Source: Montifringilla adamsi
Taxonomy: Eukaryota; Chordata; Aves; Passeriformes; Passeridae
DNA length: 64,000 nucleotides
NCBI GenBank assembly: GCA_017590115.1
Contig: JAGGNK010011225.1
Span: forward strand, 3,845,161-3,909,160
Direction of reading: 5' to 3'
In this document: positions 1 to 14,000 of the stretch, piece by piece
How the letters are laid out: every line of letters starts with the position of its first letter
How positions within the stretch are numbered: position 1 is the stretch's first letter
Notes under the pieces: generated by a model
What the model was told of the DNA's origin: nothing
The model's database searches: none
What the model saw: only the letters and a program-made list of their open reading frames with translations
Program-made: the position numbers and the translations under genes

Positions 1-3000
1 TGTTTTCCCATTGAAAATGTTTTGAGAAGCATTGGGAAAAAAGAAAGAAAAATTAAATAAAATTACTAAAACAAATTAATCATACTTTAAGATCATTTTA
101 AATTGCACAATATATTTAATTGTTTCATCTATTAAAAAACAAGCAAAGCCAATACCAAAGAAAAAAGGTAATTGATTTTTAAATACTTGCATTTTGAATG
201 CTAAAAATTGTGTTTACAATTGTATTTACAATACAATCCTAATACTTGTATTTTTAAATGCTAAAATCAAATGCAAATACCCTGTCACTTTTAAAATGGG
301 ATTTCCTTCTGCATTTATCCAGAACCTCAGCCTTGCTGAACAGATAAACTTGATTAGATGCAAAGAAACAGACATAAATACATTATAAAGTCTCTCTTCC
401 ATGTACTATTCATAGAATTTGTTTCATCATTTTTAAATAATCATGACTTTTCCAGGGTAACAATAGAAACACAAAAGCAGTTATTAAAATGATGACTAAC
501 ACTTGTTCAGGTATGTTGTACATGCACTATTTGTTCACACACACTCAGGCTTTCATATCAAACCATCTAAAGGAAATTTCTGTATTCAATATTATAATTG
601 TCATAACAGTGAACGTCCCAGATTATGAGCAGTGCAGGGTACAACTTTGCCTTTCTCTCTGTGTGCTTGTAAATTCTTAGGTGTGATTTCCAAATACATG
701 GTGAAACCCTAAAAAAACTCGGTAATTGTTTATATAGGTGCACACACAAATATCTCTCCATATTTGTGCTTGTTTGTCTGCACATACTGCCAAGTATCAG
801 GGATTTTTTTATTCTTGCATTATTTATATATTTCACTCCCAGAGAAGCAGGAGCAGCAGTGCTGTAATCCTGTGTAAATCTGATGGTATAGCCTATAAAG
901 AACCCAAACTGTTTCCTCAAAGTAAATTTTGGGGCTCAACAGTGAAAAAGGCAGGAGTAAGTAACATTATCATTGTGTTGCTGTGACTGGGTTTGCATGT
1001 ACTGATTTTTAATAACATAATAATCATGATATTACACACTAAAATATCTACTAAAAGACTTTCTCAACACCTCAAGGTCAAATCTCAAGATAAAAAGTGT
1101 TTAATGGAGACAAGATGTAAAATGAAAATTTAAACCACAGTTATACTTGCTTTATGGAATGAACATCAATTACATCATCACACAGCACCTTGTCATGAAA
1201 TCCCCATTGTGAATGCCTTACAAGACACACTGGATGTACCTGCTCAGACAAGCAGCTTTATTTACTCCAATGCCTAGAAAATGTTCCAAATAAGACAGCA
1301 GATTGATGAAAGAAGGGAAGCGAAAGGGAAGAGACTGCTTCATGGTTCTGGAACATCCTGGGGAACCAAATCTTACCCTTTCATTCTCATACACCTGTGT
1401 GCTCTGTGGTGACTCAGACCACTTCTTTCTTTAGTGCTTTCCTGTCTTCTTAAGGACCCACCTTAACTGGAGACAAAGGGCTCCAGTTGGAAGGGGGAAT
1501 TCACAGTGCCTTCTGGAACACCCACAGTTAACTGGAGTTTTGCTTCGAATGCAATGTTGAAGAAATGTAAAATATTTAGTCATAAACTGCTCAGATGGTA
1601 AAAAACTCTTTTAACCCTTTTAACTTTAGCACTAATCTTTGGTTACTCCTCTATAAAATAGGAGTAATTATTTCAAACCAAGTTTCCCAGAAGTGCTGTG
1701 GAAAACAAAGATATTGATGTTTGTGAAACCCTGATCCAATAAATGCTGATAATACTGTATTTAAGAACAGGTTTGAAAAACTCCTAGTAAAACACATGCC
1801 AGAGAAAGAGGATAATATGAAATCAATTAGCTGCTGCTGATTTAATGATTTATTTGGAGATACAACGCAGGATCCTGTGAAAAAGAGTATAAAATGACCA
1901 AAAAAAAAAAAAAAAAAAAAAGGCATTCTAATGCACATGCACAGTAGGACTGAATAAATATTGTACAAATTTTAGGAGAGTCAAAGGATACTGTTAATTC
2001 TTGAACTCTTAATTATGTGGTTTTTAAGTGTTAAGAACTCTTTCTTTCAAACTTTCCTCTTGAAAGACAAACTAATAGCTATGTTACATGATTACACATC
2101 CACTGCCTTAATGCATTTTTCATGTACAAAAGGAATGCTTTTTTTTGGTCAAGAAGAATGAAAATTATTTAATTTTTTATATTTTATAGCATGTAAGGAA
2201 AAAAAAAAGTAAAGTATGAGCAATCTGGCAACATATTTTCCATTCTAACTCTTTCAGCACACAGATAAGAGTTGCAGATTCCTTTAATCCTCCCTTGAGT
2301 GAGAGAAAAGGACAGAGTGAGAACAGTAGAGGAACAACATGAAGACACTGTCAGTAACGAAAGAGTCAAGTCCCATATAGGAGGGATGAGGAGATGCCTT
2401 AACTTTGGGCCTGAAATCCTCTTGTCAAGCTATGGAGAAGAATGTAACTGATGCATCAGACTCTTTTCACCTGTAACTCGGTAAAATATGGGGAGATTAA
2501 GTGTTCAAATTGTAGATATGAGCAAAGGCCTCCATGCTAAAGCATGCAGATGTTGAAGTAGCTGTGATCCCATGAGGAGTTTGAACAGAGAGAGTGAGAA
2601 GAGTGATGAAGACCCTTCGCCCCCAGGAAGAGAAGATCTCTGTTCTCAGAGATGAAGATGATCTCAGAAATAGATAAACAGAACCTTTGCTCTTGAACAG
2701 CTCATCCAAAAAATAGAACCCCACAAGTTGACATGACCCATAAATGCAGCTGTGGGAAAGCTGTGAAAGATGGGAGGAACTTCGTGGTTGCAGATTTCTG
2801 GGTGGCTGCTATTCATAGAAATTAAAAGCCACAAGAGAACTGTTTTCTTGTGGAGAAGTCTCCATAAATTGAGACTTCCCTCCTCATTTGGGACTCCCAA
2901 GTGAACTAAAGAAAAACTATTCTAGAGATGATAAACTGACTAAATTGAGGGAAAGAAAGAAGTTGGCAGGGGGAGGAAGGAGGACTGTTCTGAAGATTTT

Positions 3001-6000
3001 ACTCTAATTCTTATTGTTCTTTTAGTTTCTGTTAATAAAGTTTTCTTTGTATCCTTTTAGTTTTGAGCCTGCTTTGCCTTCCTCCTAATCCTATCTCACA
3101 GCAGGAAATGAATAAGTGTATTCCAGTGAGTGCACTGTTGTTTGGCCAGCACTGAAGTCACCACATTAATTGGTGCATTGGCCAGGAAATCTCAGATTGG
3201 CAAATCAAAACCACTACCCAGCTATAGCAAATGAATTAATTGTTGGGTAATTTAATCAGATGGCTTGCTGATAAAATTTGAGAAAAGACTTGATGTCCAG
3301 CACCTGACAAATTGGTATGGGTTTTTCTGATATGAGAAGTCTGTCCAGATGGCCCTAGAATGAAGGATAATATTCAAAATGTTGTTCTCAGAGAACTGGA
3401 CAGCTGTATCTCACATGAAAATGCTTCTGTGATTTTTTTAAAAAAAGCATTAAGTATAATGGAGAATACTGAAGAGAGCATTTAAATGTAATCCATTCAC
3501 AATTTAGAGTAATTGACTCTGTTGGCAGGAGTTGTCTGAAATTAGGCTTTAATGGGCACAACTGTTAACACATCAATCTCAGACAAACTACACCTAGAAC
3601 TAAGATGCTAACTTTTTGAAAAATGCCCTTTAGTTTGTTCTTCTACCTAATACATTTCTTCATATTGTTTATAAATTTGCCACCTACAATAAAAAAGGTT
3701 TTATATAGACGTTTTACCCTTATTATTCTGCTGATAAACATCTGCAGATACTTTAAATCTGTTTAAACATATATAAATGTAGTCAAGGTTCAGCAGCTTG
3801 GAGCAGAAACCCAAACATTGACATTTGCAGTGAGAAGACATTTTTGGAAGTTCATTTTCTAACAGGCTTGCAGAAGGTCTGGAAAAATGGAACAAGTCTC
3901 ACACATTAGTAGCGACATCACTTTTTATATTCCTATGAAGCATTTATGTTTCACATTAGCATCTTACTGGAGTTTACCCATACCCTTCATAGCAGAATTT
4001 TGTCCTGCCATCTGACAAAGCTGTACTCAGTGCACGATTATGATCTCTCACATCTGCCAAGGACTGAAAGTGCAGCCAGAGAGAAAGAGCTGAATACTTG
4101 AACTCCCCAACACAGCAAAAAAGTAAATTTAACAGGGCCCCAAGGAAGACCCATTAAACCTTCATCACATATCCAGCTAAAAGGTGATCATAATCTGGAC
4201 TTTATAGGCTGGAGTGGTACTAAAGAATAACCAAAAGACACAATCTTGAGGACTTCCATCAAGACAGAATTCAACAAGAAGGGAAGAAAGAATGTCATTT
4301 TAGTATACGTACCTACATTTAGAAGAGGAAGAAAATTCTTGAGACACACTAATAAAATCATGTGTAATATCAAAATATGCTTCTATTTCTTACAGTACAG
4401 GATTTAGTCTTTTATATATAAAAGCTGTATGAAAGTTTTCTTTGGTTTAAGTATTCATATAATGGTTAGATTTATCTCCTTGCAATCTTCAAAGCCAGAC
4501 CAGGACATTTGTTGATTTTAAAATATTTGTTCAATTTGATTTGTAGAAACAAATTAAAAACAGACTAAAGGATGTCAAGAACTGCTTATAAGTAAGAACA
4601 ATTTTTAAAAAAACAAGCTGTAAAATCTAATAAAGAAATGATGATAATCTACAACTATCACCCCATTAATTTATTTTAGTACCATTCTTCCCTGTTAATA
4701 TCAATGCTTATATTACTAGCCTGATTCATTCACACCTAGCACAAAAAAACACTGTCCAAAAATACAAACTTTTAGGGTATTGGTAATTAAATCAGATGCA
4801 ACAAAATCAGTTTTGTTTATGCTTTCCTTTGTTTAAACAAAATGTAAGAGGTGATGGGTTTTTTACTGTGAGATGGTGCATGGAACAAATATAATAGACA
4901 GTGCTAATTGCAGGAAAACACTGAAACACAAGAAAAAGATTGGTGATTATATCAGTAGAGTTGGCTGTTAAGGAAAACATCCTTCCTTCCAGGTAGATAT
5001 TTCCTAATAGCAGCTTAGATTTACTAATCCTTGTGGTCTACCACTTTAGAAGAAACTGTATTTTGCTCTGTATGGCAATGAGAATGATAGGGCTATTAAA
5101 TCATAGGAAAACTGGAGGGAATTAATCACTTAATACTCTTCCAGGTTCTGGAATCTTTTCAGGATGCTCACAGGTAGAGCAGAAAGTGAGAAAATGAAGA
5201 TTTTAAAATTGTTTAAAGCTTAATTATTTCAATAGATTTCTTTGGAATTCTGCTTCTCTGCCCCTTCCCCATCTCATGTAGGTGCAGGGATCCTCCATAT
5301 GGTACAAGGTAGCATACCAGGAAATTGTCTTCAAGTAAGTTTGGAACTTTAATTGCACAAAACCTACAATGTTTTTTAATGTCCTAACAATTACTTTAAG
5401 TGTTAGGTGTGTGATAGCCTGGGTTTTATGATAAAGGATCATATTGGCATGTGTTGGAAGGATGTTTGGAAACTAGACTAAGCAACAAAATAACAGGAGT
5501 ACAGGAACAGTCTTTGACATCTTCCTAGCACTCATCAGAAGATTTCCAAAGAAAACACAGAAATGTCTTTTCTGAAAGCCTTAGCAGCTGTGTGTGTGAC
5601 ATTTTAAGACTCTGCTTTCTACAGCGGTTTTGTTTTTCCAGCCAAGAAAATGCATCAGGCAGTCAGAGAAATTCAGAGAACTGTATGATTTTAATTAAAT
5701 CCTTTGATAAAGCTCACAGCTATTTTTTCTTAATAAAGTTTCTAAGGTTTTAAACAAATTCAATAGGTCCCTGAACAGTTAGCATGGAAAATTTGGAGAC
5801 CAAGTCAATCAATAAGCCAGGAGTTAAAGGGATTTTAGTCCTGCTTTAAATGAAAAATCTTCGTGCAGTTTGAGCTACACAGTTTGTGTAGAAAGTCTCA
5901 GCAATATTGATCTCAAGTGCACACAATTTCCCATGTGAAGGTCACTGATGGACACATATTAAAAAACTTCCATGGAACACAAACCTGCTGACAGTATGAA

Positions 6001-7995
6001 ATATTTTTGATATAGAAAATGTGTGCTTTTTACAAAGTTACAATTATTAAAAAAAAATTGCTATGAACATGACTGTTAAATATTCTTATTATGACTTTGC
6101 TTTAGAGAATTTGAAAGAGGCACTCATAAAGCCTTGATTCCAGAATGGCTGATCTGTGACTATCTCTATAGTAATAACAGCACTAGTATCATCCCAATAA
6201 GAAATAATATGATGACACTTCCAGCAGGATATTTCTGCTTTGATTTACTAACTGTGATCTGAAAGTAGTTTATCTACAGAGTCAGTGCAGCAAATTGAGA
6301 AATAACTGCCTTATTTATATGAATACGGTGCATACTTATGAGTATGCTTTTGACGTCTTGTTTCCATAAGAGGGAAGATAAAAAGATGCTGCTAAAGGAA
6401 ACATCAGAAGTGACAAAAAATTACAAAGTCACTGATAAGATAAAGAGGAAGGTAGCCTTTTTGTGGACTGTCTGATTTTGCCCTCTCAAGGTCAAGCTGA
6501 CAAGACAGAGATATACACTCAATCCAGAGGATCTGAAACATAAAAAGTGAAGACTCACATTCATCCCAGCTAACTTTATACACTCAACTGAAGTGCCTAA
6601 GTAATACTATTTTTCCTGAGTGGGGGGACACACATCTTCAAAAAGCATTTTCACCTAAGATCTGCATTGTCCTCTACATACTGAGTTACATTGTTCTCTA
6701 TGTATGATCTGTTTCTCATACACAAGAAATAAAGGATGTCTTTACACTCACTAATCTACTCCAGCCAGTGAGATAACAGGCCATTCCATGCTATGAAATT
6801 TGGGAAGAGACAAGATGGCAAAGGCAAAGACCTAGATATGAAAAAGGAAGAAACAGCTGCCGATCAATTGACTTCTCATGCCTCCAGAAATTGAAGCAAA
6901 TAGGCACTGAAAGGTGTGCAAACATTAAAAGAAGGCTACAATCACACACAATCATCAGAATTAGAGATGCAGACACCAATGTTTTTTCCACTATCTGGAT
7001 TGTAATGTCTCTAACTGAAAGTTTGTGTTCATGAAAAAAACTTGTAAGGAGAGAGACAGTGTGAGTCAGGCCCACCTTGCTAATGCAGCTGTGAAGCAAG
7101 GACCTATGGCTCTACCCAAAGGGAAGGCCAGAAAGCCAAAAGGGTTGTCACAGCACAATAAGTTTTCCAAAGCACACAACTTCTACCTTATCAACATGGC
7201 AGACAGCAATTCCAAAGCATTTTCGTAGAGCTTGTTCCCAATATCAAGTGCATCTGCACTTAAGAGAGCTAAGTGCTGAGCTGGTACAAAGCAGTGTAGC
7301 TTTGCCGCTTCTAAATGAGCTGTATCATCTTACACAGCTGACTGTCTGCGTGTCCTAACAATTACATTTACGACCGAATGGAAATGTTCTAGCTATAAGT
7401 TGCAGCAATTTTCCCCTCAGCTTCCAATCCTGTTTCCTTTATGGTGGTTTGAGCATATTCTCTGAATTAAACATTCTCATTAATAGATATCAAATTAACC
7501 CATGAGCAGAGCTTAAAGAGAAAAGAGGCTTATGCACACCAGGAAAAGGATGCAGAAAACAACATAAATATCTGCAATTGTCAGTGAATTAGGTAGGGAG
7601 CAGAGAGAGCTCAAAACAGATGTTCGTACTGGCTGCTGACCTGTTAAAAATGCTTCTTTCTGTTATGAAAAACCCTCAGAAGGAACCAAATTGTATTTCA
7701 TTGCCTTGTCGGACTCCCACAATGTATTCCTTAGGTTATGTGCAGAAGTGCTTCATTTTAGATGCAGATCTGCTTCTTTCAATGACCAGTGCAGACTCCA
7801 AAGCATTTTAGCAATGTCACATGTCAATTTAGCTTGCTAAGTTGTCCTAATTGTCTCTTTTTTAACTTCAGTGACAGCAGGAAAAAGAAGATGTTCTTAT
7901 CAGTCATAAGTGCTTATGCCTTAGCACTACTAAAGCATCTAGCCAGCTCTTAGATTGAATAAAGATGCAGAAGATTTGATGTTGATGCATAATAC
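1..7995. other. Intron or 3' flank of ABCA13; no gene found
   Basis: AT-rich non-coding sequence downstream of the last exon found. I searched the minus strand for the two expected terminal exons and saw nothing convincing. It contains an A-run at 1900-1921 and an LTR-like block near 2340-3165; I see no other structure. Confidence 0.6.
2340..3165 (+). mobile_element. Probable endogenous-retrovirus LTR (solo, old); boundaries approximate
   Basis: This ~0.8 kb block is less AT-rich and more purine-rich than its surroundings. It looks like avian LTR sequence I recall, particularly the last 150 bp. An AATAAA signal lies at 3034-3039, followed by a T-rich stretch, then a segment that runs to CCACA near 3163, a plausible LTR terminus. 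No coding region for retroviral proteins is adjacent. The family name and the exact ends are not established. Two minus-strand reading frames inside it appear to be chance. Confidence 0.45.
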
Positions 7996-8088
7996 CTGTT
8001 TTTAATGTGCTGGGGAGAACCAAGACACTTGAAAGTTCCATTGACCATAATAGCAAGCCTTGTGCAGAGAGCTTCACATTCTTCCATA
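7996..8088 (-). CDS. ABCA13: ABCA13 exon 17 of window: C-terminal part of NBD2
   Basis: 93 bp, acceptor ATTTTGTAG, donor GTATTATG. It completes Ser of the TSHS box and encodes [20 protein letters not shown] then [10 protein letters not shown], ending with AG of Arg. The family continues with a segment like FGDGYTVKVW and a last exon ending near a QTTLEQVFINFA-type box. Neither was found in bases 1-7995. Confidence 0.95.
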
Positions 8089-11000
8089 CTACAAAATAAA
8101 TTGAGTGGAAAAAACCAAATAATTAGTAGTGAAAACAGAGAACATTTTTTACACCTAACTTTAGCTAAAGTAGAAGAATCTGGACAGATGCCAAAACAGA
8201 TACACAAAACCTTGGGCTTCAAAGGGTGATAGTCAAAGTTGTAAGCCTAATCAGTATATACCAACAGTTATTACCACATGACAGTGAGAAGAGAGCCTTA
8301 AGCCATTATTTATATTTTTAGTCCATAACTATTTGGACAATTCTGGTCAGAATATAAAGGTATCATCATTACCACAGGCAAATGCCTCATAAGCACTCTC
8401 AGGAATGCCACTGCTGGAGTCATGAACTCTGTTCATTCCCTTTAATACATGTTTATGATTATTCTGAGCTACAGGATAAAGGGAGAAGAATGAAAAGCTT
8501 GATCAGCCTTTCTTTTGCATAGTACATGGCCTTGAAAAAAAAGTTACCCTTAGCCTGATTGCAGGATAGAAGACGATCTAAAACACTACAATCTAAACAG
8601 AATTTAGGAAATGGAAATGCAACTGAATAGAAAAGCAGGGTTCTCCTAGATGTGACTGCTTCAGATGATAAATAATAGCTTTGACTTGTAAAACTTATGG
8701 CAGATGGGCTGTTACCCTACATATTCTGCAGAATTGTGTGAGCAGCTCTTTCAAAGAAGCACTTTAGACATAAAGAACCAGTCAGGATGCACCCATCATC
8801 TCAAAGAGGACTCAAAGGTACTTGGTGTTCCTACAATTTGCTGTGTACCCTCCCCAACCCTTCTGAGCTAAACAAGAGATGCCTTGTGTGCCTCAGCCAT
8901 GAGCCAGTCCAAATCAAAGTGCTTTGACTGAACGAACATTGGCAATCAAGTACTGCCCTAGGAACATTTTCTTTATAATATGGCAGGGCTGTGGTGAGAA
9001 TTGCCAAACTGCTATGTCTGAGAGAGACAAGGAGAGAGCTGCACATCTTCCCACAAATCAGGAAATTCACTGAATAACTCCTAACTTGGCATAATGCTCC
9101 CCAGCTGTGGCAAAATTACACAAGTTTAGGGCTCTAGGGACAATTGAGAAAGCATCACTCCTCCCCAGTTAAAACAGAAGTTTTGTCTCAGATTTGTAAG
9201 TAAAAAAATTGTCTTGGGATAGTAGGTAAACAGCCCTCAAAACCTGATTTTTACACAGCAAACCCTCTCTATCCCTTACACATGTATTTGCTGACATGTA
9301 CAACATGTAAAATTCCTGTACTTATGCAAGTTAATAATCTCAAAGCCCCAATGGCCTTCAGAAAATATTATAAATAGTATAAAATAATTTCTCCCTCCTT
9401 TACCCTGGCACAATAACGTGAACAGTAACATTGTATTTATTGTCTGCTTCAAGCCATTCATTTGTAGAGCTAAATGTGTAGTTAGTACAATCTGATGGAT
9501 TTTGTTTAATATATATAGTGTATATATGTATACTATATATATATAGTATATAATTAGTAAGGAGATCACAGGTCTCTTCTATTTAGCTGGTGTTTGACAG
9601 GTTCTTATACTGGGCTGAAAAGTCAAAGCATATTTTTTCCTGAAAATCACTGAGCTGAATTCACAATGCATAACCCACTTTCTCTAAATGAGTGTGCTGG
9701 TAAGCACTTGGCCACCAAACACAGGTACCTGAATTTTAAAATTCAGCTTCCATAAATAAAACACTAAAAAATTTTTGGATAATTTTTCCATCAATAATGG
9801 ACTGGGACAACAAATACATCTTAAGAATATCTAAAAAATCTGAAAATAAAAAACAGTGGAAGAAGTTGGGCTGCATTCCTTTATTAATTCATCTATACTT
9901 CAAACCTCATTTGGCCAAATGCTTCTTTGCCATTCTGATTTTTGAATTTTGTCTTCTCTGGACATGTTTTCATGATCTTTCCCTCATCTAAAGAAATTTT
10001 ATATATAGTTATACATAGCATATATATATATTACCTAAGGGAACATTTCATTTATTTCATTTCACTATAGAGGTTACAAAACAGTATTGATGTTTCCTCC
10101 ATTAAACCAATATACCAGTGACCATATCTGAGAACTGACAAGGTATTTAATGTAGATGGACTCTTCTAAGAGGATGGGGTCTCTCCTACCATTTCCAGTA
10201 ATGCATAGAGAATAGCTGACGCATCCATCTTCAGGATGCCATGACTTACTCTTTTCATATACTGATGCAAATCAGAAAATTAATAAAATCAGAAGGTTTT
10301 TCACTCATGACTCCTTTTGTAATGATTTTTAAGGTAGCCAAATACAAAAAAAGTTACCTGAAATTCCAAGCAAGAAGAGACACTACAACACTGAGTAAAA
10401 AGAGCATGGAAAAAAGGAATTCATTACATCATCTTGCTGTGCCTGCAACCCCTTGAGCAACACTCTATTTTTTTTAAATAAATATGAAAAATATTTGGGA
10501 TTTAAATAGGTTCCTTTTTCATTAATAGGAAGGAATTACCATAAAATTTCAAGAATTAATCTGTGTTTCACAACAGAGTGAGCAGGTCTTCAGAATATAC
10601 TCCTCTGCAGCACAGGAGTATGCTGGCTGCTGGGATAAGGTCTTACCTGTGGGATGTCAGCACAGCTGCACAGCCATCCTGAACTTCCTTCAGGATAGCT
10701 TTCCAAAGGTAGCGTTTAGAGCAGGGATCCATTCCAGAGCTGGGCTCATCCTACAGCAAAAATTACACAGCAGCATGGAAAAAGCATACCACAGGTTCTG
10801 CCCAGCATGAAGAATTAACACAATTCACAATAAAATAATATATTTTTCTTTTTAAATGTCACATTTTCAGAGGGCCACTTAAGTGACACCCTGATCAATG
10901 TTTTGCTTTAACACATACAGTTTAATGTCTAAATTTATGGAAGGCACATTTTAATAAAGAAGTATATATATATATATGTATATATAAAAATATTTAAATA

Positions 11001-14000
11001 TAATCTATGTGCATTTATAAATGCTTACCATATATATAAATTTTATATATGATATATGTATAGCTATAAGTATTTATTATCTCTGTTTAATTCTACACAT
11101 ATACTCTTTTTGATAAGAGAGACTTGCAAGTGTTTTTTCTCACTTTCTGGAAGGTGACTGTTTGGTGACTGTTTCTGATCTGCATACACATCTGCCATGA
11201 GCACAAACAACTGGAGAAGTCCTATAGCTCCCAGATGTCTACACTGCCCATCCCATGTGTTTGATAAGATGTTTGGATTTGACATCTTATAACAGTTACT
11301 CCCACAGCCCTTTTAAGAGGAATTTTCCCCCACAGAGGAGAGAATTCACAGGATTAAATAACATTAACTCAGTGCAAAGAACAGGCAAACCCATTTCCCA
11401 TGTGGATGGCTTTCATGGAGAAAGACATGATGCTACAAAATCTACATTTCCCCTCCTTATTTATTATTTTATTATTTATTACTCCTTTTCTCCCTAAATC
11501 AAATTTTTTACTTCATCCACTCATGGAAACAAAAAGAATTATATTTGATTGACAAATCCAGTCTCTGTTACTACAAAACTAGGAAGAAGGAAACTCTTCC
11601 AGTTGCTTTTCATGCAGTGGAATTCCATGGGGAGTGTCAGCACCTGTTAGAAGAGTATGGCTTTGGCCAGAGTATTTTCAGCAAGGAATCCCAGCTGAAA
11701 CCTGGAAGCAAAGTTTTCAAGAAACAGAGCAAACAAAACAACCAGTTTGAAGCTAATTTTAGTGCTTCACTACCAATGTCAAAGGTTAAAAAATTCAGTT
11801 CAGTCTCCCATTATCTGTGGATTGCTAACAAAGAAAACATAAAAAGCAATAAACATAAAGCAACCTACAATGTTGCTCAAATTAATAGCTATGATCCTGG
11901 ATGCAATTTAAAAGCAGATTCAGTAGTTTATATTGCTGTCTTTGCTTTCAGACAAAATAATAATAAAAGAACCTGTTTTAAAATACTGAAAAACTCCTTT
12001 AGCTTTCTAAAGCCAGCAAATGTTTTAAAGAATTTGACGTGTTTAGATATCTTTCTTTCCTCTTTTAATTCCATATGCAACAGTCTGTGCCCTGCAGCAA
12101 GAAGTAGGCTGAAATGGATACTTGCAGTAGTACACTGTCATAAAGACATTCAAAACCAGTTGGAGCATTTCCTAAGATCAGGAAAAAAACACTGATTTAA
12201 GATAATCTCCTCCTTTTACTAGCTGAACCAGGGTCAGTTAAAGCATAAAATGCAAATAAAATGTCTTCTCTTAGAAGTGAGGCAACAGTAGGAAGTTAGA
12301 AGCAACAAAATGTGTCTAATCTTCTGAAACACAGACTTTAGAGAACATCTAGTTTATCTGGTTCTTGTTTACCTGTGATCTTTTCCTGTAACCCCAGGAA
12401 TTTCCCTGAACTCTGAGGAGCAGCTTTCCTGCCCCTGACTGATTTGAAAGGTTTATTGCACTGGTTTGGCTCTTCCCAGTCAAGTTTTAAGAAAGCGAGG
12501 TGCAATATTCTCCAGTGAAACAATGAAAAATGGTATGAAAGAGAATGCAGTGTAATGCAGTTCTCAAAGCTTTGTAGCTCCCTGATCTTCAACACAGAAG
12601 GCATTGTTTACACTGGAGTGGCCAGTGTCAGGCCTAAATGGGCAGTAGCATGCAAGAACCAAAACAACCTGGGATAAGTAATTCAAATTAATATAATTCA
12701 TAAATATTGCTTGATTGGGTGACTTGTGGATACAATGAAATGTAAGAACTAGCCAGATTTATGAATTAAATACAACTAGTAAGAATTAGGGGTATCCTGG
12801 AAGAACATGGGTCGATTAAACACATATTTGGACCATGGAATACAACAATTGTGTTTGTGTTAAGGGCTTTTTTTTTCTGCTCACCCAATTGCTCCAAGGA
12901 AGAAAAAAAATAGAAAAATAAAAACAATTTCACCTTCTATTTTTGTGAGCACCAGAGAATAAAATTAAAGCCATTAATACAGCAGAACAAAGAAGAGGGT
13001 TGTTCATCAATTACTCCCCAGCTGATCAGGAAAATACCTGATTTTCTTTAGAGCAATATACACGACAACAAAAGTCAATGTAGCCCATTTTTCATAAGCA
13101 CAATATTACTTTTACTCACCAGTAGAAGTATTTGGGGTTTACCAACTAAAGCCACAGCAGTAGAGAGCTTCCTCTTTGTGCCAGCGCTGTACGTTCTCAC
13201 CAGTTTATCGGCATGAGAGCTGAGGTGTAACCTGTTAACCAGGTCCTCTGCAACCTGTGGTTTGCAAATTTGAAGGCCAACAAAGATGAGCCAGATTAGA
13301 TAGCATTTGTGCATAGATTGAAAGAGCATTCTGTTCATGCACGTTAAGAAAATGTACATGTTGTTTTCTTATTTACCCACACTTGCTGCACATTATTACT
13401 TTTGAATCTTAAACACAGGGGGCCCTTTGTTCTTTAAAAATGATAAGGATTTTCTCATATAGAAGTCAGGCTTTGGCACTGCTCAGCACAGTCATTTGTG
13501 TGTCCATGGGTCAATGACCTAAAATATCTCTCATTTCAACTTATTCTCCACTATTTATTTGATCAAATACCTGAGTAACTGACAATTCAAGGAAAAACGT
13601 TCTCCATCAGCTACAAAAATGATGAAAATATCAGGAAACAAGTCGCAGTTGTGGATTTAGAGCTTCTTTAAGACAAAACCTAACAGGATTAAATTCGTAT
13701 AACTTTTTAATAACTGAGAGGGGTAAGGTGATCCTAGCTGGATTTGTTTTAATTGCTTTAACAAGAATTTATGATCAGAGCAAACTGGGAAGGCATGTGA
13801 GCACAGCTGGAGACAAAGCTTATGCTGTCCCCTATGGCCTTTTTCTTTATCCTGTCAGAGACTATCCTGACATACAAGGCTCCCTAAAATACTGGCGCTA
13901 GAGAACCTTAAATGTAGCAATAATCTCAATCCACCTATATCAGCTACTACTGCTAGACTGTCCACAGAGATATAGCTCAAAACCTTGAGGGACACAGCAG

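Noticed and set aside
2580..2620. Minus-strand frame reading RRVFITLLTLS, faintly like the EQVFINFA box expected near the ABCA13 C-terminus
   Set aside because: No supporting QTTLE residues before it, no splice acceptor in the right phase, and it lies inside the LTR-like block.
9495..9560. TA-rich inverted repeats suggesting a hairpin RNA
   Set aside because: Simple TA alternation is self-complementary by composition alone.
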